From Bacillota bacterium (GTDB taxonomy: Bacteria; Bacillota; Clostridia; Lachnospirales; Lachnospiraceae), in the NCBI GenBank assembly GCA_029779695.1, contig JAKPAB010000124.1, positions 1 through 64,000 on the forward strand: 64,000 nt of DNA, given 5' to 3'. This document shows, piece after piece, positions 30,712-40,956 of this stretch. Position 1 is the stretch's first letter, and each line of letters starts with the position of its first letter. Under the pieces are notes generated by a model. That model was not told where the DNA came from. It worked only from the letters and a program-made list of their open reading frames with translations, and did not search any database. Position numbers and translations under genes: made by a program.

Positions 30712-33700
30712 TTACTCTTCGTCCATGTCATCAGCATCCTGATACATGTAGTCGTCTGGATTAGATGCTTCCGTTGCGGGCTCATCTTCAACTTCATCTA
30801 CATCTACCATTTCGCCAGTTTCCTCATCGAATGTCTTCTTTGAAAAACCATGCTTTGCAAATGATTCATCACTTTCAAATGCGAAGTTTCTTTCATCCCT
30901 AAGTACTTCATTCAGATTTGTCTTATCATACTCTGATGTTTCCTTAAGCTTAACTTCCTCATTTTGTTCGTCTAAAAGTGTGATATCCAGTGCAAGTGCC
31001 TGGAGTTCCTTGAGAAGTACCTTAAAGGACTCGGGAATTCCTGCCTTAGGAATATTTTCGCCCTTTATGATAGCCTCATAAGTCTTGACACGGCCTACAA
31101 CATCATCTGACTTAACAGTAAGTATTTCCTGAAGAGTGTATGCTGCTCCATATGCTTCAAGAGCCCAAACTTCCATCTCTCCGAAACGCTGTCCACCAAA
31201 CTGAGCTTTTCCTCCGAGAGGCTGCTGTGTTACTAAGGAATACGGGCCTGTAGAACGAGCATGAATCTTATCGTCTACAAGGTGGTGAAGTTTCAGGTAA
31301 TGCATATGTCCTATTGTAACTCTTGCTCCGAAGTCCTCTCCTGTACGTCCATCACGAAGCTGAACCTTACCGTCTTTTCCAATACGAACTCCAGCCCATT
31401 CTTTTCTGTGATCTCTGTTGTCATAAAGGTACTGAAGTACTTCAGGTCTTACAACGCTCTTATACTTATTTTCAAATTCTTCCCATGTAGTATTAACATA
31501 ATCATCTGCCATTTCGAGAAGGTTTGTAATATCGTTCTCGACAGCACCGTCAAATACAGGTGTTTCAATATCAAATCCAAGAACTCTTGCTGCCAGTGAA
31601 AGATGAATCTCAAGTACCTGTCCGATATTCATTCTAGAAGGAACGCCCAGAGGGTTAAGAACGATATCGAGTGGTCTTCCATTTGGAAGGAATGGCATAT
31701 CCTCTAGAGGAAGCACACGTGAAACGACACCCTTATTACCATGACGTCCGGCCATCTTATCTCCAACGGAGATTTTTCTCTTCTGTGCAATATATATTCT
31801 TACAGACTTCTTTACTCCTGGAGGAAGTTCATCACCATTTTCCGCAGTAAATACCTTTGCATCAACAACGATTCCATACTCGCCATGAGGGACCTTAAGA
31901 GATGTGTCTCTTACTTCTCTTGCCTTTTCTCCGAAGATTGCGCGAAGCAGTCTCTCTTCTGGTGTGAGTTCTGTTTCTCCCTTAGGTGTAACCTTACCAA
32001 CAAGGATATCGCCTGCTCTTACCTCTGCTCCGATACGGATAACTCCGTTCTCATCAAGATTCTTAAGCGCATCATCGCCAACACCTGCTACATCTCTTGT
32101 GATTTCTTCAGGTCCAAGCTTGGTATCTCTTGCATCAGTCTCAAATTCTTCTATATGTATTGATGTATAAACATCATCTCTTACAAGTCTCTCTGACAGA
32201 AGAACCGCATCCTCGTAGTTATAACCTTCCCACTCCATGAATCCAATAAGTGGATTTTTACCAAGAGCTAGCTGGCCATTTGATGTTGAAGGTCCATCAG
32301 CGATTACATCACCAGCTTCAACATGATCTCCCTTGAATACAATAGGTCTCTGGTTATAGCAGTTTGATTGGTTGCTTCGTTCAAACTTAGTAACAGTATA
32401 CTCATCTTTATCACCATCATCTGTCTTGATGACAATTCTGTTTGACTCTGATCTCTCAACTGTACCTGCATGCTTTGCTACGATACATACTCCTGAATCG
32501 ACAGCTGTCTTAGGTTCCATTCCGGTTCCTATTACAGGAGGCTCTGTGGTCAAAAGAGGGACAGCCTGACGCTGCATGTTTGATCCCATAAGTGCACGGT
32601 TTGCATCATCGTTCTGCAAGAACGGGATAAGAGCTGTAGCTACAGAGAATACCATTCTCGGAGATACGTCCATATATTCATACAAAGTCTTATCGAATGA
32701 AGATGTCTGCTCTCTGAAACGTCCTGAAACAGAATCATTGACAAAATGTCCTTCTTCATCAAGCTGAGCACTAGCCTGTGCAATATGATAATTATCCTCT
32801 TCGTCTGCAGTCATATAAACTGTATCATTAGTTACTTTTGGATCTTGAGGATTAGTTCTATCTACTACACGGTAAGGAGCTTCTATAAATCCGTACTCAT
32901 TAATACGTGCGAAACTTGCCAGTGAGTTGATAAGTCCGATATTAGGACCTTCTGGTGTCTCAATAGGGCACATTCTTCCGTAATGTGAGTAATGTACATC
33001 TCGTACTTCGAATCCGGCTCTGTCTCTTGACAGACCGCCAGGTCCTAGGGCTGATAAACGTCTCTTATGTGTAAGCTCTCCAAGAGGGTTGTTCTGATCC
33101 ATGAACTGTGACAGCTGTGATGATCCAAAGAACTCTTTTACAGCAGCCGTAACCGGCTTGATGTTGATAAGATTCTTTGTTGCATTAGCAACACCATCCA
33201 TGTCCTGTGTTGTCATACGTTCCCTTACAACACGTTCCATTCTAGAAAGACCAATTCTATACTGGTTCTGAAGAAGTTCTCCAACTGCTCTTATTCTTCT
33301 GTTGCCCAAATGGTCGATATCATCTTTATATCCCACGCCCCACTCGAGGTGCATATTGTAGTTTATAGATGCAAAAATATCTTCCTTTGTGATATGCTTT
33401 GGAACCAATTCCTTGGCATTCCTCTCGAGCTCATCAAGAAGGTCTTCCTTTTCAAGATTCTTGTCGAGGATCTCTTTAAGTACCGGATAGTATACATGCG
33501 GTTCTTTAATCCCAAGAGCTTCTCTGTCGCATTCAACATATTTATCAAGAGAGACCATCATATTAGAAAGTACTTTTGTATTTCTCTCTTCTGTCTGTAT
33601 CATTACAAAAGAAACTGCAGCATCCTGAATCTCGTCAGCAAGTGCCTTGCTTACGGATGTTCCAGCCTCGGCAATAATCTCTCCTGTCTCAGGATTAACT

Positions 33701-34614
33701 ACATCCTCAGCAAGGATCTTATGTGAAATTCTGTTCCAAAAAGCAAGTTTCTTGTTGAACTTATAACGTCCTACCTTAGCCAGATCATAACGTCTGGGAT
33801 CAAAGAACATGCCATTAATAAGAGACTCTGCGCTATCAACGTTAAGAGGCTCTCCAGGTCTTATTTTTCTATAAAGTTCAAGAAGACCACCCTCATATGA
33901 ACCTTCCGGATTTCTTTCTGTTATAGAAGGATCCTTGGAAAATGATGCTGTGATCTTAGGTTCTTCGCCAAATACGTCAAGGATCTCCTGATTTGATCCA
34001 AGTCCCATTGCACGAAGGAATACAGTAATAGGTACCTTTCTAGTACGGTCAACCCTTACATAAAAGACATCGCTTGAATCTGTTTCATACTCAAGCCATG
34101 CTCCTCTGTTGGGAATTACAGTACATGAGAAAAGTCTCTTACCTATTTTATCATGATCAATACCATAATAAATACCAGGAGAACGGACAAGCTGAGATAC
34201 GATAACTCGCTCAGCTCCGTTTATAACGAAGGTGCCAGTCTCTGTCATAAGAGGAAGATCTCCCATGAAGATTTCCTGCTCATTAATCTCGTCAGTCTCT
34301 CTGTTATATAATCTGACCTTTACTTTTAAAGGTGCAGAATAGGTGGCGTCACGTTCTTTGCACTCTGGAATCGTATACTTGATATCATCAGTGCATAACT
34401 TGAAATTAGTAAATTCAAGGCTCAAATGCCCGCTGTAGTCAGTTATCGGGGAAATATCAGCAAACGCTTCTTTTAACCCTTCTCTCAGAAACCAGTTATA
34501 GGAATCCTTCTGGACTTCTATAAAATTCGGCATCTGCAGGACTTCCTTGTTACGAGCAAAGCTCATTCTGAGGCCTTTTCCTGATTTCACCGGACGCATA
34601 ATATGTTCATCCAT
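30712..34614 (-). CDS. rpoB: DNA-directed RNA polymerase beta subunit
   Basis: [44 protein letters not shown]. Confidence 0.98.
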   Translation of the reverse strand: MDEHIMRPVKSGKGLRMSFARNKEVLQMPNFIEVQKDSYNWFLREGLKEAFADISPITDYSGHLSLEFTNFKLCTDDIKYTIPECKERDATYSAPLKVKVRLYNRETDEINEQEIFMGDLPLMTETGTFVINGAERVIVSQLVRSPGIYYGIDHDKIGKRLFSCTVIPNRGAWLEYETDSSDVFYVRVDRTRKVPITVFLRAMGLGSNQEILDVFGEEPKITASFSKDPSITERNPEGSYEGGLLELYRKIRPGEPLNVDSAESLINGMFFDPRRYDLAKVGRYKFNKKLAFWNRISHKILAEDVVNPETGEIIAEAGTSVSKALADEIQDAAVSFVMIQTEERNTKVLSNMMVSLDKYVECDREALGIKEPHVYYPVLKEILDKNLEKEDLLDELERNAKELVPKHITKEDIFASINYNMHLEWGVGYKDDIDHLGNRRIRAVGELLQNQYRIGLSRMERVVRERMTTQDMDGVANATKNLINIKPVTAAVKEFFGSSQLSQFMDQNNPLGELTHKRRLSALGPGGLSRDRAGFEVRDVHYSHYGRMCPIETPEGPNIGLINSLASFARINEYGFIEAPYRVVDRTNPQDPKVTNDTVYMTADEEDNYHIAQASAQLDEEGHFVNDSVSGRFREQTSSFDKTLYEYMDVSPRMVFSVATALIPFLQNDDANRALMGSNMQRQAVPLLTTEPPVIGTGMEPKTAVDSGVCIVAKHAGTVERSESNRIVIKTDDGDKDEYTVTKFERSNQSNCYNQRPIVFKGDHVEAGDVIADGPSTSNGQLALGKNPLIGFMEWEGYNYEDAVLLSERLVRDDVYTSIHIEEFETDARDTKLGPEEITRDVAGVGDDALKNLDENGVIRIGAEVRAGDILVGKVTPKGETELTPEERLLRAIFGEKAREVRDTSLKVPHGEYGIVVDAKVFTAENGDELPPGVKKSVRIYIAQKRKISVGDKMAGRHGNKGVVSRVLPLEDMPFLPNGRPLDIVLNPLGVPSRMNIGQVLEIHLSLAARVLGFDIETPVFDGAVENDITNLLEMADDYVNTTWEEFENKYKSVVRPEVLQYLYDNRDHRKEWAGVRIGKDGKVQLRDGRTGEDFGARVTIGHMHYLKLHHLVDDKIHARSTGPYSLVTQQPLGGKAQFGGQRFGEMEVWALEAYGAAYTLQEILTVKSDDVVGRVKTYEAIIKGENIPKAGIPESFKVLLKELQALALDITLLDEQNEEVKLKETSEYDKTNLNEVLRDERNFAFESDESFAKHGFSKKTFDEETGEMVDVDEVEDEPATEASNPDDYMYQDADDMDEE

Positions 34615-34762
34615 TTACGTTCCACCTCTCGTATAAAATCAACAGTTACAATATTAATGGGTATTATATGTCGCTATAAAAATCCACAATACCCGATAGT
34701 AAAGCAACGTATAATATACAATAAATGTCAATGTTATGTCAATGTTTTTTTATAAATACAAC

Positions 34763-34799
34763 AAAAAAAGACTACATCCAAAATGGGTGTAGTCTTTTT
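34763..34799 (-). terminator. Intrinsic terminator/attenuator between rplL and rpoB
   Basis: Minus AAAAAGACTACACCCATTTTGGATGTAGTCTTTTTTT. Confidence 0.75.
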
Positions 34800-34908
34800 G
34801 GGCTAGACTCCAAAAATGCTCAACATTTTTGTCGCTTAAAAAAATGAGATTCAAAGTTCATACTTTTTTATGAAAAAATCAATATGATCACTTTGTAATC
34901 TATATTTA

Positions 34909-35286
34909 TTATTTAAGTGTAACCTTAGCTCCAACTTCTTCAAGCTTAGCCTTAGCATCTTCAGCTGAAGCCTTATCAGCAGCTTCTTTAACCATCTTAG
35001 GTGCTCCGTCAACAACTTCCTTAGCTTCCTTGAGGCCAAGTCCTGTAAGCTCACGAACAACCTTGATAACCTTAACCTTGTTTGCTCCAACTTCGGTAAG
35101 CTCTACGTCGAACTCATCCTTTTCCTCAGCTGCGCCAGCGCCAGCGCCAGCTGCTGCTGCAACTACAACGCCTGCTGCTGCAGAAACGCCGAATTCTTCT
35201 TCACAAGCCTTAACGAGATCGTTAAGTTCCATAACGGAAAGCTCTTTGATAGCAGCGATAAATTCATCTGTTGTCATCTTTGCCAT
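34909..35286 (-). CDS. rplL: 50S ribosomal protein L7/L12
   Basis: [39 protein letters not shown]. Confidence 0.97.
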   Translation of the reverse strand: MAKMTTDEFIAAIKELSVMELNDLVKACEEEFGVSAAAGVVVAAAAGAGAGAAEEKDEFDVELTEVGANKVKVIKVVRELTGLGLKEAKEVVDGAPKMVKEAADKASAEDAKAKLEEVGAKVTLK

Positions 35287-35389
35287 GATTATATCCTCCA
35301 TTTAATTAATTTTGCCGTCATGCGGCTACATCGTATTCTAGCTAAAAACTACTGATTCCGTTTCCGTATCAGTTTTCAGATAATAAGAA

Positions 35390-35947
35390 TTACTCCTCAA
35401 CAGGAGCGCTCTCTTCTGCAGGTGCAGCTTCTTCAGCCTTAACTTCTTCTGCAGGTGCAGCTTCTCCGCTTTTTTCAGCGATCTGATTAAGTACACGAGC
35501 AAAGTTTGTAATAGGTGACTGCATAGATCCAAGCAATCTTGAAAGTAGCTCTTCTCTGGCAGGGATCTTTGCGATCTGCTCCATGTCTTCCTTGTTGTAA
35601 AATGTACCTTCCACAACTCCAGCTTTGATCTCGAGAGCAGGTGCTCCCTTTGCAAATTCTGCAATAACTCTTGCAGGTGCTGTAGCGTCATCCTTAGAAA
35701 TAGCAATTGCGCTAGGTCCGTTAAGGGTGTCTGAAAGGCTTTCAAGCTCTGTTCCTTTGAACGCGAAATTCATCATCGTGTTCTTGTAAACCTTGTATAC
35801 AACTCCAGCTTCACGTAGATTTTTACGAAGCTGTGTATCCTGGTCTACAGTAAGTCCGCGGTAGTTTACAACTACAACTGACTGGGCGTCTTTGATGTTC
35901 TCAGCAATTTCCTTAACTACAGGCTGCTTTAATTCAACTTTTGCCAC
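35390..35947 (-). CDS. rplJ: 50S ribosomal protein L10
   Basis: (V/M)AKVELKQPVVKEIAENIKDAQSVVVVNYRGLTVDQDTQLRKNLR; GTG start at 35947 after AAGGAGGT. Confidence 0.95.
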   Translation of the reverse strand: MAKVELKQPVVKEIAENIKDAQSVVVVNYRGLTVDQDTQLRKNLREAGVVYKVYKNTMMNFAFKGTELESLSDTLNGPSAIAISKDDATAPARVIAEFAKGAPALEIKAGVVEGTFYNKEDMEQIAKIPAREELLSRLLGSMQSPITNFARVLNQIAEKSGEAAPAEEVKAEEAAPAEESAPVEE

Positions 35948-36005
35948 TAAACTTACCTCCTTATCATAATGTATCTGAGGCCTAATATCCTTACTATATA
36001 AGGAA

Positions 36006-36041
36006 CAAAAATGCCTCTCTACCGAATGGCAGAGAGGCATA
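36006..36041 (-). terminator. Attenuator hairpin in rplJ leader
   Basis: Minus ATGCCTCTCTGCCATTCGGTAGAGAGGCATTTTTGTT. Confidence 0.75.
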
Positions 36042-36060
36042 CATTCTCTAATGATAGTAC

Positions 36061-36115
36061 AGCCTCGGCAGGTATACGTTAGGCCCGCTGGGCACCTGCT
36101 GTCTTCGGTATAGCT
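36061..36115 (-). promoter_or_regulatory. Ribosomal protein L10 leader
   Basis: Minus TACCGAAGACAGCAGGTGCCCAGCGGGCCTAACGTATACCTGCCGAGGC matches the classical L10(L12)4 leader. Confidence 0.85.
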
Positions 36116-36176
36116 TATTTAAAATATCACTAATTTATATAAGTGTCAATAACTGATTTCAAAATCAGTGTATCAA

Positions 36177-36872
36177 TTACTCAGCCTGAAGCTTGGAAGG
36201 GTTAAGTCTTACTCCGGGTCCCATTGTGGGAGCGATAGTAACATTCTTAAGATAAGAACCCTTTACTGTGCTAGGACGAGCCTTGATGATTGCACTCATT
36301 AAAGCCTGGAAGTTGTCGGATAACTGCTCTTCTGTGAAGGAAGCCTTGCCGATTGTTACATGAATTATATTGGCTTTGTCAAGACGGTATTCAACTTTAC
36401 CTGCCTTGATATCATTGATTGCCTTAGTAACGTCCATTGTAACTGTTCCTGCCTTGGGGTTGGGCATAAGGCCCTTAGGTCCAAGTACACGACCGATACG
36501 TCCAACGAGACCCATCATGTCTGGTGTAGCTACAATTACGTCGAAGTCAAACCAGCCGCCCTGGATCTTAGTCATAAGATCCTCTGCGCCTACATAATCA
36601 GCGCCTGCTGCTGTTGCTTCATCAGCTTTTTCTCCCTTAGCGAAGACAAGTACTCTAACAGTCTTGCCTGTTCCGTGAGGAAGTACAACTGCTCCTCTGA
36701 TCTGCTGATCAGCGTGACGTCCATCACATCCTGTACGGATATGTGCTTCAATTGTCTCATCGAACTTTGCTACAGCGTTTTTCTTAACCTGAGCAACTGC
36801 ATCGGAGAGATCATAAAGAACGGACTTGTCATACGCTTTTGCGGCATCAAGATATTTCTTTCCGTGTTTCAT
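36177..36872 (-). CDS. rplA: 50S ribosomal protein L1
   Basis: [15 protein letters not shown]...[22 protein letters not shown]. Confidence 0.97.
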   Translation of the reverse strand: MKHGKKYLDAAKAYDKSVLYDLSDAVAQVKKNAVAKFDETIEAHIRTGCDGRHADQQIRGAVVLPHGTGKTVRVLVFAKGEKADEATAAGADYVGAEDLMTKIQGGWFDFDVIVATPDMMGLVGRIGRVLGPKGLMPNPKAGTVTMDVTKAINDIKAGKVEYRLDKANIIHVTIGKASFTEEQLSDNFQALMSAIIKARPSTVKGSYLKNVTIAPTMGPGVRLNPSKLQAE

Positions 36873-36949
36873 ATTTTCCTCCTGTGGTACGGTCGGGATA
36901 TAATACCCCTCCCACGTTTAAAATTATTTACCTGTTATCCTGCGATGGA

Positions 36950-37375
36950 TTAGTCTACTACTTCTACACCCATAGAACGGGCTGTTCCGGCGATCATGCT
37001 CATAGCTGATTCAACGCTTGATGCGTTAAGATCTTTCATCTTAGTCTCAGCGATTTCTTTAACCTGAGCATTTGTGATCTTGCCGACTTTTGTCTTGTTA
37101 GGTTCGCCTGAACCCTTCTTAAGGCCTACTGCTTTCTTGATAAGAACTGCAGCGGGAGGAGTCTTTGTGATGAAGCTAAAGCTTCTATCAGCGTATACTG
37201 TAATAACTACAGGTACGATTGTATCTCCCATCTGAGCGGTCTTAGCGTTGAACTGCTTTGTGAATTCAACGATATTAACGCCATGCTGGCCTAGTGCAGG
37301 ACCTACAGGCGGTGCCGGTGTTGCTTTACCGGCCTGAATCTGAAGCTTAATATAGCCTTCAATTTTCTTAGCCAT
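36950..37375 (-). CDS. rplK: 50S ribosomal protein L11
   Basis: [43 protein letters not shown]. Confidence 0.98.
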   Translation of the reverse strand: MAKKIEGYIKLQIQAGKATPAPPVGPALGQHGVNIVEFTKQFNAKTAQMGDTIVPVVITVYADRSFSFITKTPPAAVLIKKAVGLKKGSGEPNKTKVGKITNAQVKEIAETKMKDLNASSVESAMSMIAGTARSMGVEVVD

Positions 37376-37393
37376 TATAATTCCTCCTAAATT

Positions 37394-37915
37394 TTAATCT
37401 TCCTTACGGACATCCGCATATGAAATCTCAACGGGTGTCTCTCTGCCGAATAACTCGACATTGATCGTAACGGTTTGCTTGCCGGGGTTCATCTCAAGAA
37501 TGACTCCTGATGTATCTTTCCATACACCACCGGTAACCGAGATTATATCTCCGACGGTGAAGTCAACCTCCACCTTTTCCTCATGGCTGATGCCAAGCGG
37601 TCTCATCTCTGCTTCTGTGAGTGGTACCGGTTTGCTTCCGGGGCCAACAAAGCCCGTCACGCCTCTGGTATTTCTAACTACATACCAGGTGTCATCGTTC
37701 ATTACCATGTTTACTAGAACATAGCCTGGGAACATTTTATGAGAAACCTGTTTTCTAGCTCCGTTCTTCATCTCCATGATATCTATCATAGGGACGCGAA
37801 CTTCGAGAATCTGGTCCTCAAGATGACGGTTTTCGATTGTTTTTTCAATATTCGTCTTAACCTTATTCTCATATCCTGAATAAGTGTGAACGACGTACCA
37901 CATAGCTTCTGCCAT
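37394..37915 (-). CDS. nusG: Transcription termination/antitermination factor NusG
   Basis: WYVVHTYSGYENKVKTNIEKTIENR, FPGYVLVNMVMND, KOW motif. Confidence 0.97.
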   Translation of the reverse strand: MAEAMWYVVHTYSGYENKVKTNIEKTIENRHLEDQILEVRVPMIDIMEMKNGARKQVSHKMFPGYVLVNMVMNDDTWYVVRNTRGVTGFVGPGSKPVPLTEAEMRPLGISHEEKVEVDFTVGDIISVTGGVWKDTSGVILEMNPGKQTVTINVELFGRETPVEISYADVRKED

Positions 37916-37930
37916 TGAAAATAGCCTCCA

Positions 37931-38128
37931 TTACAGATTTACCAAAATATCAATTCCATTCTTAAAGATCATATCCAGAACTGCTATCAGAAGTCCGATG
38001 ATTACAGATACAATAACTGTCGCTGTAGACTGCTTAACAACTGTGCTTCTGTCAAGCCAGATTATTCTCTTGAATTCTGTCTTGAGATCTTCAAACCAAG
38101 TTGATATCTTCTTACCTTCTTTAGCCAT
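37931..38128 (-). CDS. secE: Preprotein translocase subunit SecE
   Basis: ISTWFEDLKTEFKRIIWLDRSTVVKQSTATVIVSVIIGLLIAVLD. Confidence 0.93.
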   Translation of the reverse strand: MAKEGKKISTWFEDLKTEFKRIIWLDRSTVVKQSTATVIVSVIIGLLIAVLDMIFKNGIDILVNL

Positions 38129-38142
38129 GATTCTGCGCTCCT

Positions 38143-38292
38143 TTACTTTGTTTCTTTATGTAAAGTATGCTTTCTGCAGAACGGGCAATACTTGCGGACT
38201 TCCATCCTCTCAGGATGGTTGCGCTTTTCTTTGGTAAGATTGTAATTCCTGCGCTGGCATTCTGTACATGCCAATGTTATCTTTGTACGCAC
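38143..38292 (-). CDS. rpmG: 50S ribosomal protein L33 (missed by ORF track)
   Basis: Own translation: [49 protein letters not shown]. Confidence 0.95.
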   Translation of the reverse strand: MRTKITLACTECQRRNYNLTKEKRNHPERMEVRKYCPFCRKHTLHKETK

Positions 38293-38377
38293 AACTTCCA
38301 CCTCCACTGTTAATTTTTAGATCTTTTTCTGCCACTTTTTAGGCATAAAAAAAAGACCTTAGTTCCATCGCCGTTAT

Positions 38378-38407
38378 ACTGTATCACGGCGATATGGGTT
38401 ATGTCAA
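38378..38407 (-). promoter_or_regulatory. Putative sigmaA promoter of rpmG-secE-nusG (TTGACA-N18-TACAGT)
   Basis: Minus TTGACATAACCCATATCGCCGTGATACAGT. Confidence 0.4.
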
Positions 38408-38432
38408 CAATTTTCTCACTATGTTTCCTACC

Positions 38433-38467
38433 AAAAAAGAAGACCGTTTAACCGCCGGTCTTCTTTT
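38433..38467 (-). terminator. Intrinsic terminator of the FliD-like gene
   Basis: Minus AAAAGAAGACCGGCGGTTAAACGGTCTTCTTTTTT. Confidence 0.75.
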
Positions 38468-39752
38468 ACAATCCTTCATTTATCATCAGTCCTGCATATA
38501 AACTCGAAGCATATGGTGCGGCAAATGTACGACCTGGATTTTTGTATTCAACAACTAGCTTGTCTACATATTTCATTGGATTCACAGAAACCTTTTCTGC
38601 CTCCATTGAAACTGCATTTCTAAAACTGTTTAGGCTCTGAAACGTTTCTTCCTTGCCTTCTCCCGTCATCCTCTCGCCTAGCTTATCGCGGTTTACTGTA
38701 AGAGTTCCATCCTCTTTTTCCTCAATCCCGGCGACTGTGAGTTTTTCTCCCATGGTATGCCATATACCGGTGACTTCATTGCTAAGTCTGTTATATCCAT
38801 TAGTTGCAGAATATCTTTTTCCAAGCTTCAGGAATGAATTATATGCATTTGTAAGTCGCTCTACGCTATCTCCCAGAGAATCTACGTTAGCCTTAAAGCC
38901 TATCTTGACCGGATTATCCCCTTTTGTAATTCCACTAAGAGAAATCTCAAATGCATTATTTATTGTAAAATCATTGGAAAGTGCCTTGTGTTCCTTGCCA
39001 TTTAATGTAAAGATAGCGCTTCCTGCTGGTTCAGTAATTCTGTCTATGCCAAGTGCATGAACCTCATTCCATGATGAGCCTGACTGAATTTTAAATAGGA
39101 AATCTTCGCCTCCGGCAAGCCCGGTCTGTTTAGATGTGATCTTAAGAGCACTAGTCCCATCTCCCTTGCTTATAACATCTGCATTAATCCCTATTTCCGA
39201 TCGATTCATAAGTCTGGCGATCTTCTTTTGAATGTCTAGATTGGTTTCTGAGCCATCAGTTTCGAACTGAAATTCGTAAGAATTCTGAGGTGTGTCCATA
39301 TCAAACGAAAAATTGCCCACCTCGAAGCTTCTGCCTGAACTCTTCAAGAAATTGCCCATGGTGACCTGAGGTGTCGCGAGTTTCTTAACTCCGATCTCAA
39401 AGGAATCTGCTTCGGCAGTGTTGTTATCTGCCACATATTCTACCGATACCTTGTCTTCCTGTGATGATGTCGCAATCTTTTGATCGAGCACTCCTTCAAT
39501 ACCTTTGCCATCGCCTAATAGAGCCGAGGTAATGTTTTTGGCATTTCTGGCTTCTTCCTTGAGATCGATGACGAATTTTTCAGCATCATCGTTCATGTTG
39601 ATCTTGTATAAGGGTTCTTCTTTATTAGACTTGACAATACGATTATATACATCTCTGAGCTCACTCTTCTTGTGAGATTCATAGCGAGAAGAAGTATTCG
39701 TCTTACCATAAGTAGTCAGGTAATAATTATAAACTGTATCTATAGCTGCCAT
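38466..39752 (-). CDS. FliD-like / flagellar hook-associated-like protein of unknown function
   Basis: KQTGLAGGEDFLFKIQSG, LTNAYNSFLKLG, VAGIEEKEDGTLTVNRDKLGERM; located after fliD-fliS; RBS AAAGGAGG before ATG 39752. Confidence 0.65.
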   Translation of the reverse strand: MAAIDTVYNYYLTTYGKTNTSSRYESHKKSELRDVYNRIVKSNKEEPLYKINMNDDAEKFVIDLKEEARNAKNITSALLGDGKGIEGVLDQKIATSSQEDKVSVEYVADNNTAEADSFEIGVKKLATPQVTMGNFLKSSGRSFEVGNFSFDMDTPQNSYEFQFETDGSETNLDIQKKIARLMNRSEIGINADVISKGDGTSALKITSKQTGLAGGEDFLFKIQSGSSWNEVHALGIDRITEPAGSAIFTLNGKEHKALSNDFTINNAFEISLSGITKGDNPVKIGFKANVDSLGDSVERLTNAYNSFLKLGKRYSATNGYNRLSNEVTGIWHTMGEKLTVAGIEEKEDGTLTVNRDKLGERMTGEGKEETFQSLNSFRNAVSMEAEKVSVNPMKYVDKLVVEYKNPGRTFAAPYASSLYAGLMINEGL

Positions 39753-39888
39753 GACGAACCTCCTTTCCTCCATGAAAATGACGAGTAAGCATATTTATCC
39801 ATTTATACTTTTACATCGTACATCAATTTTATGGGAAAGTCACTACCTTTTTTCATTTTTCAGGTATTTTCGTCAAGTTGTCTGACTA

Positions 39889-40368
39889 TTAGTTTTTCTT
39901 GTCTAGGAACTGTGGGTCTACGACATTTAATTTCCCCATATTCTGATTGTATGAGTTAACAGCACCTTGCAAACTATTTACTTTTTTTGCCTGGGCACGG
40001 ACCTGTGCAAATTTTGCTGTAGCAAGATCCTTATTTCTAAGTTCTTCAGCCTGAACTGTTGCTGACAGAGCCGTAAGTTCAGAAATAAGATTCTGCATTT
40101 TGGCAATTTCATCAGTATATAATGCTCGATCCACATCAAGTATTGTTTTTACGCGTTCATACATCTGCTGGAATCCATTGTCCAGTGCATTTATCACATC
40201 TATAAGCTTATCTTTTCTATCGATGGTTTCTTTCAATTCGTCCGGAGTAGATAATGGGTCTTTAAGAACTTCTTTTTGGTGCAGGTTCTCAATATGTATT
40301 TCATTTAAGATTTCTATTTTCTTTTCCAGGCTCTCTCTAAGCATTACAACGTAATTATTTTCCGTCAT
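39889..40368 (-). CDS. FlgN/FliT-like small helical protein (putative export chaperone)
   Basis: 159 aa, heptad-like helical sequence; between fliS and FliD-like gene. Confidence 0.5.
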   Translation of the reverse strand: MTENNYVVMLRESLEKKIEILNEIHIENLHQKEVLKDPLSTPDELKETIDRKDKLIDVINALDNGFQQMYERVKTILDVDRALYTDEIAKMQNLISELTALSATVQAEELRNKDLATAKFAQVRAQAKKVNSLQGAVNSYNQNMGKLNVVDPQFLDKKN

Positions 40369-40424
40369 GATTTTCCCCGTTTTCCAGTCTTTATTTCGGC
40401 AACAGTTGTTTTTATCTATTGATG

Positions 40425-40467
40425 TTCAAAAGAACGGGCACCATACAAAATGTCCGTTCTTGCTGTC
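40425..40467 (-). terminator. Intrinsic terminator-like hairpin after fliS
   Basis: Minus AAGAACGGACATTTTGTATGGTGCCCGTTCTTTTGAAC. Confidence 0.55.
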
Positions 40468-40499
40468 TAAATGCTATATGTGTACATATCTCAAACGAA

Positions 40500-40919
40500 T
40501 CAGGCTGTACCATTTCCATTTCCGATTCCATTTGCATTTTCACTTCCGATTTTGTTTTTATCAATTACTTCCTTCCAAGTATCTCTCATAGTGCGAAGAT
40601 GAACCAGTACCTCTTCTAATATTTCTTTATCTTTTTTGACATTGGCCCACATCAGACGTTCTCTAAGGTATTTGTACACTTTATCAAAATCTTCCGCTAT
40701 CTCATATTTATGATCCAGTGTAAGCTGGAACTCTTCCAAAATAGCATCAGCTTTTCTAATATTGGTATGCGCTTTTTGAACGTCGTTTTCATCAATGGCA
40801 CTCATTGCTATATTACAGAACCTTATAGCACCATCATAAAGCATAAGCGTAAGTTCTGCCGGTGAAGCTGTCATCACTTTGCTGTTCTTATATGCTGCAT
40901 ATCCATTTGCTGCATTCAT
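40500..40919 (-). CDS. fliS: Flagellar export chaperone FliS
   Basis: GYAAYKNSKVMTASPAELTLMLYDGAIRFCNIA. Confidence 0.95.
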   Translation of the reverse strand: MNAANGYAAYKNSKVMTASPAELTLMLYDGAIRFCNIAMSAIDENDVQKAHTNIRKADAILEEFQLTLDHKYEIAEDFDKVYKYLRERLMWANVKKDKEILEEVLVHLRTMRDTWKEVIDKNKIGSENANGIGNGNGTA

Positions 40920-40956
40920 ATGAATCCCTCCTAGATTAGCTTATTTCAGGCAAAAC

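Noticed and set aside
29296-34000. Several plus-strand ORFs (e.g. 29296-29700, 31261-31599, 31741-32163, 33310-33726)
   Set aside because: Antisense to rpoB/rpoC coding sequence; no domain signal.
35338-35745. 135-aa minus-strand ORF within rplJ
   Set aside because: Alternate frame of rplJ.
36360-36953. 197-aa plus-strand ORF over rplA/rplK
   Set aside because: Antisense to ribosomal protein genes; composition is typical of a shadow ORF.
40369-40410. Possible sigma28 promoter (GCCGAAAT) upstream of the FlgN/FliT-like gene
   Set aside because: No TAAA-like element at 15-nt spacing (nearest TAAA is 10 nt away).
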